From Pseudomonas sp. PICF141 (lineage in GTDB: Bacteria > Pseudomonadota > Gammaproteobacteria > Pseudomonadales > Pseudomonadaceae): 64,000 nt of DNA. Location of the stretch: assembly GCF_002286815.1 (NCBI RefSeq), contig NZ_MUNM01000019.1:1-64000 (forward strand). Direction: 5' to 3'. Of this stretch, positions 30,711-38,871 are shown piece by piece (position 1 is the stretch's first letter; each line of letters opens with the position of its first letter). Made by a program: the position numbers and the translations under genes. Under the pieces are notes generated by a model that saw only the letters and a list, made by a program, of their open reading frames with translations, was not told the DNA's origin and ran no database searches.

Positions 30711-30884
30711 ATGAAGAGCATGCCATTTACTGTCGAACGTCGTCCGGTTCTGCTGGATGTCATTGCCGCCAGGTCCCAGATCATCGCTGGACTTGAACAC
30801 CTGGAAAGACAAACCTCAGCCTTGCCGCTCCAGGTTGCCAGCGCTTTCGCGCAATGGGCAGTACACAGGAACTTCAGCAAGTGA
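30711..30884 (+). CDS. small ORF upstream of the MocR regulator
   Basis: A 57-residue basic helical protein (ATG 30711 or, nine bases on, 30720). The TGA stop at 30882-30884 overlaps the GTG at 30881, so the two frames would be coupled (GTGA). Proteins of this size are sometimes seen before MocR-type genes, but I do not recognise this family. It might instead be leader sequence. Confidence 0.4.
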   Translation: MKSMPFTVERRPVLLDVIAARSQIIAGLEHLERQTSALPLQVASAFAQWAVHRNFSK

Positions 30885-32281
30885 GCCTGGATACAAGTAA
30901 AGACGCCTCTTTCGCCTATCAGGCGGTGTACCGCTATCTGGTCGAGTTGATCGAAACCGCCAACTCGGAACGCGAACAGAAATTACCGTCCTTGCGGCAA
31001 CTGGCCCGACGCCTGAATGTGTCGGTGTCCACGACCAAGTATGCCTATTCGCTTCTCGAGGACGAGGGGCGGATCTATGCCAAACCCAAGTTCGGTTATT
31101 TCACCAAGGCGATGCCGGCCCCCTTATTGAACGAGGGCTCGCCCAATTTGCTGGACAACGTATTCTCCAACGCGCGCCAGCCGGGGATGCTGGCCCTCAG
31201 CAGCGACGCACCGGCGATGCTGTTGTCGCTGGAAAACCCATTGTTGATGATGGAGCGCGAACTGGCCCGGCAATACCCACGCTCCCATGCACCACTCTAT
31301 CAGCCGTTCGGCGAGCCCGAGTTGCGCAGCGCTCTGGCCGACCGCTATACCAGTTCCACTCACTGTTATTGGCAAGCCGAGCACGTATATATCGGCTCGG
31401 ACCTGCGCAGTGTGCTGGAGTTGTCCCTCAGCGCCCTGAATCTGGGGGGCACTGTGGCACTGGTGGAGTCACCGTGTTCGTGGGCAATCCTGCGCCAGTT
31501 GCAGGCGGCAAAGATTCGTGTGATCGAAGTACCTCTCGGCGAGGATGGACGTTTCAACCTGCCCGCACTCAATGAGCTGCTCAGGCGTGAGCCCATCCGG
31601 CTGGCGGTGCTGTCGTCGACCATCAACATTCCCCAAGGCAACTTGATGCCGGCGCAGGATAAACAGCAAATCTGTCGCTGGCTGGCAGAGCGGGATATCT
31701 GGTTGTTCGAAAACGACAGCTACGGCGAATTCTATTTTTCTCCCCAGCCTGCCCGCTATCGTGACTTTGCCGATCCGGAAAAGCTGCTGGTGTTCTCGAC
31801 CTTCGACAAGATCATCGGCTCGGAAGCCCCCTACGGTTATGTGCTGTGTCGCCGACATGGGCTTCAGTTGCATCGGCTATTCCTGGAACGGGCATTTCGC
31901 CTGTCACCGATCCGTCAGAAAGCGATCGCCAAACTCTTCAGCTCCAAGCGCATTGATCAGCATCTGATGGTACTGCGGGCCATGCTGCTGGACCGGATGA
32001 AACGGATGAAGGCCTTGCTGGAGGAACACGGCGATGGCCAGTTACGAATTGTCGCCCCGCAAGGCGGCGCGACTTTCTGGCTCGAGGCCAGACACTCAGT
32101 GGACATGCGGCGGGTGTTCGAGCGCTTGCTGGCCCAGCGCATCGTTATCGCCCCCGGGGAAATCTTCAGCCAGCAAGGGGCCTGGCGGCATCATGTGCGC
32201 CTGAGTTACACCCTCGACTGGAGCAAGGACATTCCCTTGGCCCTGAAGAAACTGGCCCAGGCTATCAATGATGAGTCCTAG
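30881..32281 (+). CDS. MocR-type GntR transcription factor
   Basis: A 466-residue regulator of the MocR subfamily. The N-terminal GntR winged helix covers about residues 15-80 (LPSLRQLARRLNVSVSTTKYAYSLLEDEG), joined to a type I aminotransferase-fold domain that binds PLP (about 110-460; the Lys of FSTFDKII is the likely PLP lysine). MocR proteins usually act on neighbouring metabolic or antibiotic genes. The GTG at 30881 is favoured by the AGGA ribosome site at 30867; an ATG at 30854 is the alternative. It ends one base before the convergent panB-like gene, which suggests it controls that operon, with PLP or an amino-acid metabolite as effector. Confidence 0.85.
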   Translation: MSLDTSKDASFAYQAVYRYLVELIETANSEREQKLPSLRQLARRLNVSVSTTKYAYSLLEDEGRIYAKPKFGYFTKAMPAPLLNEGSPNLLDNVFSNARQPGMLALSSDAPAMLLSLENPLLMMERELARQYPRSHAPLYQPFGEPELRSALADRYTSSTHCYWQAEHVYIGSDLRSVLELSLSALNLGGTVALVESPCSWAILRQLQAAKIRVIEVPLGEDGRFNLPALNELLRREPIRLAVLSSTINIPQGNLMPAQDKQQICRWLAERDIWLFENDSYGEFYFSPQPARYRDFADPEKLLVFSTFDKIIGSEAPYGYVLCRRHGLQLHRLFLERAFRLSPIRQKAIAKLFSSKRIDQHLMVLRAMLLDRMKRMKALLEEHGDGQLRIVAPQGGATFWLEARHSVDMRRVFERLLAQRIVIAPGEIFSQQGAWRHHVRLSYTLDWSKDIPLALKKLAQAINDES

Positions 32282-33103
32282 TTATGCCTGAAGCCCATAG
32301 CAATGCCGTGGCTCAGGGAATCGGCCATCGCGTACTTCTTCGGCATAACGCGCACAAGCGTCGCGAATTACCGCGCCGACATCGGCGTATTGTTTGACGA
32401 ATCGAGGTACCTGCTCGCCGCCCAGGCCCAGCACATCTTCGGTCACCAGCACCTGGCCGTCGCAGGCCGGTGAGGCGCCAATGCCGATGGTGGGCATTTT
32501 CGAATCCAGCGTAATTTGCCGGGCTACGCCTTCGGCCACACCCTCGAGCAGCAGACTGAAAGCTCCGGCTTCGAGATTGGCCCGAGCATCTTCGGCAATT
32601 GCTGCGCCGGTTTCGGCGGTCAGGCCCTGGGCCTTGAATCCCCCCATGACATTGACGAACTGCGGCATCAGCCCGACGTGGGCCATGACCGGAATACCGC
32701 GCGCCACCAGAAACTCGACGGTACCCGCCAGAGCCTTGTTGGCTTCCAGCTTGACGGCATCGCAACCGGTGCGCGCCAGGACCTGGGCGCAATTGCGAAA
32801 AGCTTGCTCGCTGGATTCCTGATAGCTGCCAAAAGGCATGTCGGCGATGACACAGGACAGACGTGTACTGTCGACCACGGCCCGGGTGTGGCCGATGATT
32901 TCTTCGAGCTGCATGCTCAGCGTCGAGGCCCGACCATAGCCCACCATTGCAGTAGAGTCACCGACCAGAATGAAGTCGACGATAGGGTCGATCAGCCTGG
33001 CAATAGAGCTGGAGTACGCCGTCAGGGATACGATTTTCTGTTGGCCCTTCATTGCGACCAGTTGCGGAACCGTCAATCGTTTAGTACGGGTATGAGCGCT
33101 CAT
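32282..33103 (-). CDS. PanB-like ketopantoate hydroxymethyltransferase paralog
   Basis: A 273-residue TIM-barrel protein. All catalytic residues of PanB are present at matching spacing: Asp49 and Asp88 (metal), Lys118 and Glu120, His142 and Glu187 (base). This points to transfer of a hydroxymethyl group from methylene-THF onto a 2-oxo acid. The flexible loop is not canonical: GRASTLSM instead of GHDSTLPV. It is not next to panC, and the last gene of a mutase/ligase operon, so I read it as a biosynthetic paralog rather than the pantothenate enzyme. The ATG at 33103 follows AGGAAG; the frame extending to 33343 is rejected as it overlaps the ATP-grasp gene. Confidence 0.85.
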   Translation of the reverse strand: MSAHTRTKRLTVPQLVAMKGQQKIVSLTAYSSSIARLIDPIVDFILVGDSTAMVGYGRASTLSMQLEEIIGHTRAVVDSTRLSCVIADMPFGSYQESSEQAFRNCAQVLARTGCDAVKLEANKALAGTVEFLVARGIPVMAHVGLMPQFVNVMGGFKAQGLTAETGAAIAEDARANLEAGAFSLLLEGVAEGVARQITLDSKMPTIGIGASPACDGQVLVTEDVLGLGGEQVPRFVKQYADVGAVIRDACARYAEEVRDGRFPEPRHCYGLQA

Positions 33104-33152
33104 AAGTGTCTTCCTGTGATGATTGAAAACCCCATGGATGGGGCGTCTGTCA

Positions 33153-34406
33153 TTACAACCAGTCTTTCTCCCATTCACGCCAGGCCTCATGGTCCTGGCG
33201 GATTCTGTCGGCGCTCGGGTGCACCAGGAATACGGCACCCGGCGAGCTGTTGAGGTCGATGGTCGGTGTCTTTTGCCGACCTTCGGTGAAACGAAAACGT
33301 GCGCTGTGAAAGCTCGGCAGGGCTTCCAGATGCTTGCGTACATCGAGCTGGGCGAAGGCCCCGCTGTGGCGCGCGATCAGGTTCATTCCGCGGGCGTGCT
33401 GCTGCAGGCGATAGCGCTTGGGAAATGACGCCAGTCGGGCCGGCTCCAGGTAACTGGTGCAGGTCAACGCCACCTGGTCGTTGCCGGTGGCCGCTTGCAG
33501 CGCTGGCGGATTGGCCAGCCCGGAGAGACGGGCACCGGTTTCCAGCAGGCGTGGGCCGCAAGCCGTGAGGATGACTTCGGTATGGGCCGGGCCGTGGGTA
33601 ATGGCCAAGGCATCGAGCACGCCTTCGACGTAATCGATCAGCCCATCAAGCTGCGGCGCATCGGCGGGCAGCAGGTCTTCACGGTCATAGATCTTGCGAC
33701 CGTCGGCGCTCAACGTCTTGGTACATTTCCAGACATCAGTGATCCAGTGCTCGCCCTGATGACTGACACTGTTGATAACGTACTCGTCGCCTTCCAGGTA
33801 TTCCTGCAATAACAGCGCCCGGTTACTGCGCATCATCAGGTTGGTCGCGCCGAGAATGCTGCCGATGGCTCCATGCAGTTGCCCGGCATCGTGGCAGATG
33901 AACACATTATCGGAGCCTGCGCTGTCCAGTGGCTTGGCTACTACCGTCGACTCGCCTCGCGCCTTGAACCAGGCCAGAGCCTCTGTGCGGGACGCAGTGC
34001 GCAACTGCGCCGCCACCGGTAAACCGGCAGCGGCAACCTGTTCGGCCATCAGCGATTTGTCACGACGGGCATTAGAGTATTCAGGATCGTTGCCAGGCAG
34101 GCCGAGTCGGGCAGCCAGCAAATCCGCCAGTTCGACACCGAATTCGCTGCCAGTCAGCACCGCCGCCGGCGCCTGGGCCGCGAGCTTTTCCAGCAACGGC
34201 TCAAGGCCTTCTTCATGCACGCCATAGTGCTCGCGGAACAGTGTCTGCGGGCAACTCGCGGCAAAGGCTGATGGCATGTCGTTACGCGAACGCACATGCA
34301 ACAGTGGGCGATGCTCGGCCAAAGCCTGGGCTAGCAGAGCACCAGTGGAATAGGCGTCTACCAGGATCAGCGGCGCCAAAGAGGAGTCAGTGCAAAGGTT
34401 GATCAT
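33153..34406 (-). CDS. ATP-grasp ligase 1
   Basis: A 417-residue carboxylate-amine ligase of the ATP-grasp family, related to the BacD type of dipeptide ligases. The N-terminal part has a Rossmann-like segment, then [20 protein letters not shown] (near residue 115-135), the usual start of the ATP-binding part. The lid and grasp region includes [13 protein letters not shown], and the metal-binding Glu residues lie in THTEVILT-like and [10 protein letters not shown] segments. Such enzymes activate a carboxylate as acyl phosphate and join it to an amine. It overlaps glmE by 17 bases. Confidence 0.85.
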   Translation of the reverse strand: MINLCTDSSLAPLILVDAYSTGALLAQALAEHRPLLHVRSRNDMPSAFAASCPQTLFREHYGVHEEGLEPLLEKLAAQAPAAVLTGSEFGVELADLLAARLGLPGNDPEYSNARRDKSLMAEQVAAAGLPVAAQLRTASRTEALAWFKARGESTVVAKPLDSAGSDNVFICHDAGQLHGAIGSILGATNLMMRSNRALLLQEYLEGDEYVINSVSHQGEHWITDVWKCTKTLSADGRKIYDREDLLPADAPQLDGLIDYVEGVLDALAITHGPAHTEVILTACGPRLLETGARLSGLANPPALQAATGNDQVALTCTSYLEPARLASFPKRYRLQQHARGMNLIARHSGAFAQLDVRKHLEALPSFHSARFRFTEGRQKTPTIDLNSSPGAVFLVHPSADRIRQDHEAWREWEKDWL

Positions 34407-35643
34407 AACGGCTCACCGTGTAATGCAACATCTGGAATAGCTCGGACGAGCTGATACCCGGTCCGATCGAAGAAAGGCCGCAGCTCTGCGGCAGCGGCAG
34501 GCCACCGACATTGGCCCAGCGCAAGGCGCCGTGCTCGTCAATTCGGGTGGTGGCGCGGCCGGGGTTGTCGGGGTGCAGGCAGTAAGGAATGTCGAGCCGC
34601 CCACGGGCGAAAGCCTGGAGTAACGCGATGCCAATATCGGGGTGCAGGTCCAGCACGCTTTCCACCAGTTGTCGCGCCTCGAACAACACTTCCTGGCGAT
34701 AGCCTTCACTGGCCGGGTCCACCATCAGTGCATCGCCAGCGGCGGCTTCGGCCGCCATCGCCAAGGCTTCGAGGTTGTCCGCAACCGATGGAATCTGCCG
34801 GGATTCGGCAACGGTCTTGACGATCAATCGCTCACAGCCGGCAGCCTGGGTCAGACGCGCACTGTCATAGATCAGGCGGCGAGCACCATGACCGGTGGTG
34901 GGAAAGACGCCCATGTAGGAATACACCACGACATGCCAGTGGGCGCCGTCCAGGTAGTCGGCGGCCAGTTCGCGCAGGGCTTGCAAAGCTCCGAAGTCCT
35001 GGGCCATGGACGTGCCTTGGGCGTAGCTTAGCGAGACGCTGCGAATGCCCTGCTGGCGAAAGAACAGGGCCTCGAGCAACGTCATCGCGATCAGCATCGA
35101 CGGCGGGCACAGTTGGCCCAGCAAACAACCGCCGAAGCTCTCGATATGGCCATGGGCGGTGGCATCGGCCAGCAACTGGCAACTTTCTGCCCAGGCCTCG
35201 ACCGCTCGTGCCAATGGCAAGCGACTGTAGGGCATGCAATAGGACACCGGGCCGCCTTCGGTGGCATCCAGCCCGAGGGCCGCCAAGCGCTTGAAAACAT
35301 TCTGCGGTTGGGCAGTGCCATGGCGGACCTGGATCGGGAACGACGGGCCGTAGAGCCCATCGAGCATGCCACGCACCGCTTCCAGCGGATGACTGATGAT
35401 CGGGAAACCGTTCAACGGGCTGTCGCTGTTCAGGCACTGCAGCGCGCTCTGGTAATCACCGACCCGGGTGTAGCTGTCCAGGGTGATGGTCCCGAGGGTG
35501 GCGCAGGGCAACCCGGCCACCGCGGCCAACCCGGCGCGCATCGGCGCCAATCCGCCGAAGCCCATGCGGGGTTGCACCACCAGTTCGCGCCGTTCCCGGG
35601 CCTGCTCGATAAAGCGCTGGAAATGACCTCCTGTCATGTTCAT
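34387..35643 (-). CDS. glmE: glutamate (methylaspartate) mutase E subunit
   Basis: A 418-residue TIM barrel that with its S subunit and adenosylcobalamin converts L-glutamate to threo-3-methyl-L-aspartate. From memory of the Clostridium cochlearium structure, the arginine claw and glutamate-contact residues are Arg66, Arg100, Arg149, Glu171, Tyr177 and Tyr181. Here Arg26, Arg60, Arg107, Glu129, Tyr135 and Tyr139 occupy the same relative spacing, so glutamate is the likely substrate. The protein is about 65 residues shorter than the usual 483. Start ATG 35643 is two bases beyond a GTG alternative. It sits directly after the PP-loop gene. Confidence 0.88.
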   Translation of the reverse strand: MNMTGGHFQRFIEQARERRELVVQPRMGFGGLAPMRAGLAAVAGLPCATLGTITLDSYTRVGDYQSALQCLNSDSPLNGFPIISHPLEAVRGMLDGLYGPSFPIQVRHGTAQPQNVFKRLAALGLDATEGGPVSYCMPYSRLPLARAVEAWAESCQLLADATAHGHIESFGGCLLGQLCPPSMLIAMTLLEALFFRQQGIRSVSLSYAQGTSMAQDFGALQALRELAADYLDGAHWHVVVYSYMGVFPTTGHGARRLIYDSARLTQAAGCERLIVKTVAESRQIPSVADNLEALAMAAEAAAGDALMVDPASEGYRQEVLFEARQLVESVLDLHPDIGIALLQAFARGRLDIPYCLHPDNPGRATTRIDEHGALRWANVGGLPLPQSCGLSSIGPGISSSELFQMLHYTVSRYDQPLH

Positions 35644-35646
35644 CAC

Positions 35647-37143
35647 TCAGCGTCCCGACACCAGTTCGACCACGTTTTCACCCGTGGCCGGGTCGAAGCG
35701 GGTGATCCGGCCCTTATGCGGATCACCGGCACGAACCCGGGCGATCAGGCTGCTGTCGCTATCGAAATCGATCTGCTGATGGGCGTACAGGCTGCGCAGC
35801 GCCGGCAATGGCAGGCCGCTGACCTGATTCAGCCACAGGCTCAGGACGCTGTCCTGACGACTACCGGCCAGAACCCGATGAAGGTCCTCCAGATCTGCCA
35901 GGCGCTCAGGGTGACAGGTCGTGATGAAGCTCGACAGTTCGCGGCCACGCTCAACGAAGGGCGCGAACTGCAGGCAGGTCATCTGTGTCTCATCGAGCCC
36001 GAACGCCTCGCTGGCGAAGCGATTCGCCAGCGCCCGGCGAGCGTCTTTGCCTTCGGCACCGGCGTAGGCCGACAGTGCCAGGTCGATCAGGCGCTGGGGC
36101 ATTTCCTTCTTACGCATCAGGCCCTGGGCCAGTTCCAGGTATTCGCTGATACCGTCATGGTAGTGACGGCCCTGCACGTACTGCGCCTTGAGCCCGCGAA
36201 AGTGCGCCATCAGCATGGGGTTGGCACAATCCGATTCGGTGAAGCTGAACGCCAGCTCTTCGAAACGAAAATCGAGAAACTCGGTAATCAGCTCCCAGTG
36301 GTCTTCCAGCCGGTAGCTCACCAGGTCATAGATGCTGATGAAGTCCGGGTCGGCGCTTTCGCTGCCGCTGGCCACCCGACGCTCAGCTCGCTGCTCGTCG
36401 AAGCCCTCGCCGAACAGTTCGACGAAATACACTTGGGCCACGCCATCGAGGGCCTGGAGCAGGCCGCGAAATCCCTGGCGCCGACACTCATCGACGTTCA
36501 GCCCCAAACGCTGGGCCAGACGCATGATCCAGGTGAAGTAGTGTTTCTGTTCCTTGCGCGAATCGCCGGTTACCACGGCATCGACGCCGCCTTGCCACCA
36601 GGCCGCGCGCCCATAGAAATCGGCGACTGCCAGATTGCAGCTGTTACAGAATGTCGGGCGGCCGTCGCCAGCGGTACGATGGCCGTTCATCAGCACATCG
36701 AAGCGGTTCATCGCACGCACCTGCTCGGGGAATGGCAAGTGGCGTTCGAACGGGCGGATCTGCTGATGATCGACCACCAGCATCTCGACCCGAGGATCGT
36801 CATACAGGTGCAGGGCCCGGTATACCCGGTCAATGTTCGCCATGACCGCATCCGGGACCCCGGCGTGGCGCATGTTGGCAATGCGCAGGAAAAAGGTGCG
36901 ACCGTGCAATACGTTCAGGTGCAATTGGACGGCGCGGATCAGCGACACGGTGTAGGAACTGTCCTTGCCGCCACCGTAAGCCACCATCAGCTTATAGTCC
37001 GCGAGCCCCTCAAGACCGCCGGCGGCATCGATCAACCGGTCCCCCATTATGGCAACGGCACGCCGGTCTACCGCACTGAGGTAGCGATTCAACTCGCCGA
37101 GCAAGGGGACGTCGGCCATCTCAGAGGTAATGGCAATGTTCAT
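35647..37143 (-). CDS. PP-loop ATPase with CxxC motif and long C-terminal domain
   Basis: A 498-residue protein of the N-type ATP pyrophosphatase superfamily. The PP-loop YGGGKDSS is at residues 56-63 and a CNSC motif (Cys166, Cys169) follows, as in WbpG-type sugar amidotransferases and tRNA-thiolation enzymes. A TGDSRKEQK segment lies near residue 190. Residues from about 250 to 498 have no motif I recognise. These enzymes adenylate a carbonyl-type oxygen for replacement by N or S. The start at 37143 overlaps the upstream gene by four bases; the frame to 37353 is rejected. Confidence 0.75.
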   Translation of the reverse strand: MNIAITSEMADVPLLGELNRYLSAVDRRAVAIMGDRLIDAAGGLEGLADYKLMVAYGGGKDSSYTVSLIRAVQLHLNVLHGRTFFLRIANMRHAGVPDAVMANIDRVYRALHLYDDPRVEMLVVDHQQIRPFERHLPFPEQVRAMNRFDVLMNGHRTAGDGRPTFCNSCNLAVADFYGRAAWWQGGVDAVVTGDSRKEQKHYFTWIMRLAQRLGLNVDECRRQGFRGLLQALDGVAQVYFVELFGEGFDEQRAERRVASGSESADPDFISIYDLVSYRLEDHWELITEFLDFRFEELAFSFTESDCANPMLMAHFRGLKAQYVQGRHYHDGISEYLELAQGLMRKKEMPQRLIDLALSAYAGAEGKDARRALANRFASEAFGLDETQMTCLQFAPFVERGRELSSFITTCHPERLADLEDLHRVLAGSRQDSVLSLWLNQVSGLPLPALRSLYAHQQIDFDSDSSLIARVRAGDPHKGRITRFDPATGENVVELVSGR

Positions 37144-38378
37144 ACGGGTTCGGCCTGGAAGTGAAAGTTCTTGATCGCATGGTGGATGTCGCTCTCGATA
37201 TCCGTTTCGCTCGCGTCGATGAATATGAAGCGACCGCTGTGCAGGGCGTCGTAGCTGCCGCCGGCTTCGAGGATCTGTCCGGGCCGGGGCAGCAGCTCTC
37301 GCCAGAGCGAGTTCAGGTGCGGTCGCAGCGATTGTGCCTCGATCACTCGGCATGGCAGTTGTGCCGGTTTGGGGACGACCAGCCAGCCGCCGCTGGGATC
37401 AGCCTCGATTGTCGGCAAAGGTATGTGTTCACCGGCCAGGCCTTTGAGCCAATGCTCATAGAGGTTCACGCCGAAGACTTTATTGATCAGGTGTGGCACT
37501 TCACTGCCGCCCACCCGGGCTCCCACTTCAAGGAACACTAGCGAGCCATCCGCCTCGACGAATATCTCCAGGTGGAAGGCACTGTTGCGCAGGTTCAATG
37601 CCCGCAGGCACGACTCGCTGAAGACTTCGATCCGGGCACGCAGCGCCGAAGACTGGAGAATCACCGATCCCAACGGTTTGGCACTGGCGAAGTCCAGGCA
37701 GCTGTTGATATAGCGTGACACCACCTGGAAAGGCACCGTGCCGCTGTCATCGGTGAAACCGTCGATGTGATAGGTCTGGCCCCGGATGAAAGCCTCGACT
37801 TCATAGCGTCCCAGGTCCACTTCGCTGAGTATCGCGCGCAGGGCCTGGGCGTCTTCGACCCTGGCCACGCCGATGCTGGCGGCGCCATCCACCGGTTTGA
37901 CGATCACCGGATAGCCGACGGCATCGGCGAAGTGCAGCGCCTGCTCCACGTCAGTGCAGCGAATGAACGGTGGCACCGCCAGCCCGTGTTCCTGCAGGAC
38001 TTCTTTCATCCGCGCCTTGTCGCGATAGACCGCCACCTGTTCCGGGCCGTGGCCGGGAATGTGCAGGGCCTGGCGTACCCGCGCCGCAATTTCCAGAGTG
38101 AACTCCGACAGCGCGATCAATTGGTCCACAGGGCCGACGCGTTCGATGATGTCCTGAACGCCTGCCAACAACTGAGGGTATTGATTGACGTCATCGACCT
38201 GTACCAGATGGGCGATGTGCTCCCGGGGGGCCAGTACGCCCTCGGCGCCAGGGCCGTCGACCACATAGCTGATCCGGTGTCGCTGATGATCGAAGAATTC
38301 TTCGTAGCGGGTCAGCTCATTGTCCCAGCGACTTGGGTCCTGGAAACGCGGCCAGCGATTGACGATAACGATATGCAT
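37140..38378 (-). CDS. ATP-grasp ligase 2
   Basis: A 412-residue ATP-grasp protein. The start MHIVIVNRWPRFQDP is followed by a Rossmann-like domain, then ALHIPGHGPEQVAVYRDKARMK at the head of the ATP-grasp fold (about residue 100-120). The grasp includes YPVIVKPVDGAASIGV, and the metal-binding segment FLEVGARVGGSEVPHL is typical (Glu and Asn/His positions). It resembles carboxylate-amine ligases of the BacD/RizA group. It is the second such enzyme in the operon, which argues for two amide bonds in the product. Confidence 0.85.
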   Translation of the reverse strand: MHIVIVNRWPRFQDPSRWDNELTRYEEFFDHQRHRISYVVDGPGAEGVLAPREHIAHLVQVDDVNQYPQLLAGVQDIIERVGPVDQLIALSEFTLEIAARVRQALHIPGHGPEQVAVYRDKARMKEVLQEHGLAVPPFIRCTDVEQALHFADAVGYPVIVKPVDGAASIGVARVEDAQALRAILSEVDLGRYEVEAFIRGQTYHIDGFTDDSGTVPFQVVSRYINSCLDFASAKPLGSVILQSSALRARIEVFSESCLRALNLRNSAFHLEIFVEADGSLVFLEVGARVGGSEVPHLINKVFGVNLYEHWLKGLAGEHIPLPTIEADPSGGWLVVPKPAQLPCRVIEAQSLRPHLNSLWRELLPRPGQILEAGGSYDALHSGRFIFIDASETDIESDIHHAIKNFHFQAEPV

Positions 38379-38415
38379 CGATTCGATCCTGTGAAAAAGA
38401 AAAAGAGGGCTGGAC

Positions 38416-38871
38416 TCAGGTCCAGCACGGCGCTGTGCCGGTACCCAGGACGAGTGCAGGTTTCGAGCGCTCGAGGGTGTTGAGGTAGTTTTCGAAGTCT
38501 TCGATGGCGTCGGGGCCGATGAACACGTCATTGAAACCGGCAGCCAGCAGCTCCTGGCGAGCGGCCCGCGTCTGGTGTTCCGAGGTGGTCAACTTGCCGC
38601 CGATGACACAAGGCAGATCCGGATGTTGCTGACGCACTTGGCGAATCAGTTCCAGCCCCTGGAAATGGCCATGGCCGTTGACGCTGCTGACCACCAGCAA
38701 TTGCGTGCGCCGCAGTTCCAGGGTGGCGAGGACCACCTCCACCGGGGTGCAACTGCCGAGGTTCTTGACGTTGAAACCGTGCTCCGCCAGCCACAGCTGC
38801 AGATAAACCAGGTTCCACATATGCGAATCCGATTCGACGGTTGCAATCAGGCAGTGTTGAGATCCTTTCAT
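38416..38871 (-). CDS. glmS: methylaspartate mutase S subunit, B12-binding
   Basis: A 151-residue Rossmann-type cobalamin-binding domain. The motif D-x-H-x2-G of the family reads DSHMWN: Asp15 and the cobalt-ligand His17 are kept, while the Gly is replaced by Asn20. The VVSSVNGHG stretch matches the LVSSLYGQG region of GlmS, and GGKLTT matches the GGNIVVG region. It would complex with the E subunit encoded 2.7 kb downstream in the same operon. The gap of 37 bases to ATP-grasp 2 and the overlap with the MFS gene support cotranscription. Confidence 0.85.
   Translation of the reverse strand: MKGSQHCLIATVESDSHMWNLVYLQLWLAEHGFNVKNLGSCTPVEVVLATLELRRTQLLVVSSVNGHGHFQGLELIRQVRQQHPDLPCVIGGKLTTSEHQTRAARQELLAAGFNDVFIGPDAIEDFENYLNTLERSKPALVLGTGTAPCWT

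Noticed and set aside
32282..33103. Housekeeping panB for pantothenate
   Set aside because: panC is not adjacent, the active-site loop differs and the gene is the last in an unrelated operon.
34387..35643. GlmE as part of glutamate fermentation by the methylaspartate route
   Set aside because: No methylaspartate ammonia-lyase, mesaconase or citramalate lyase gene is in the window; the neighbours are ligases and an exporter.
35113..37164. 683-residue open frame opposite glmE and the PP-loop gene
   Set aside because: Spans two genes on the opposite strand whose protein families are clear; no ribosome site and no domain.
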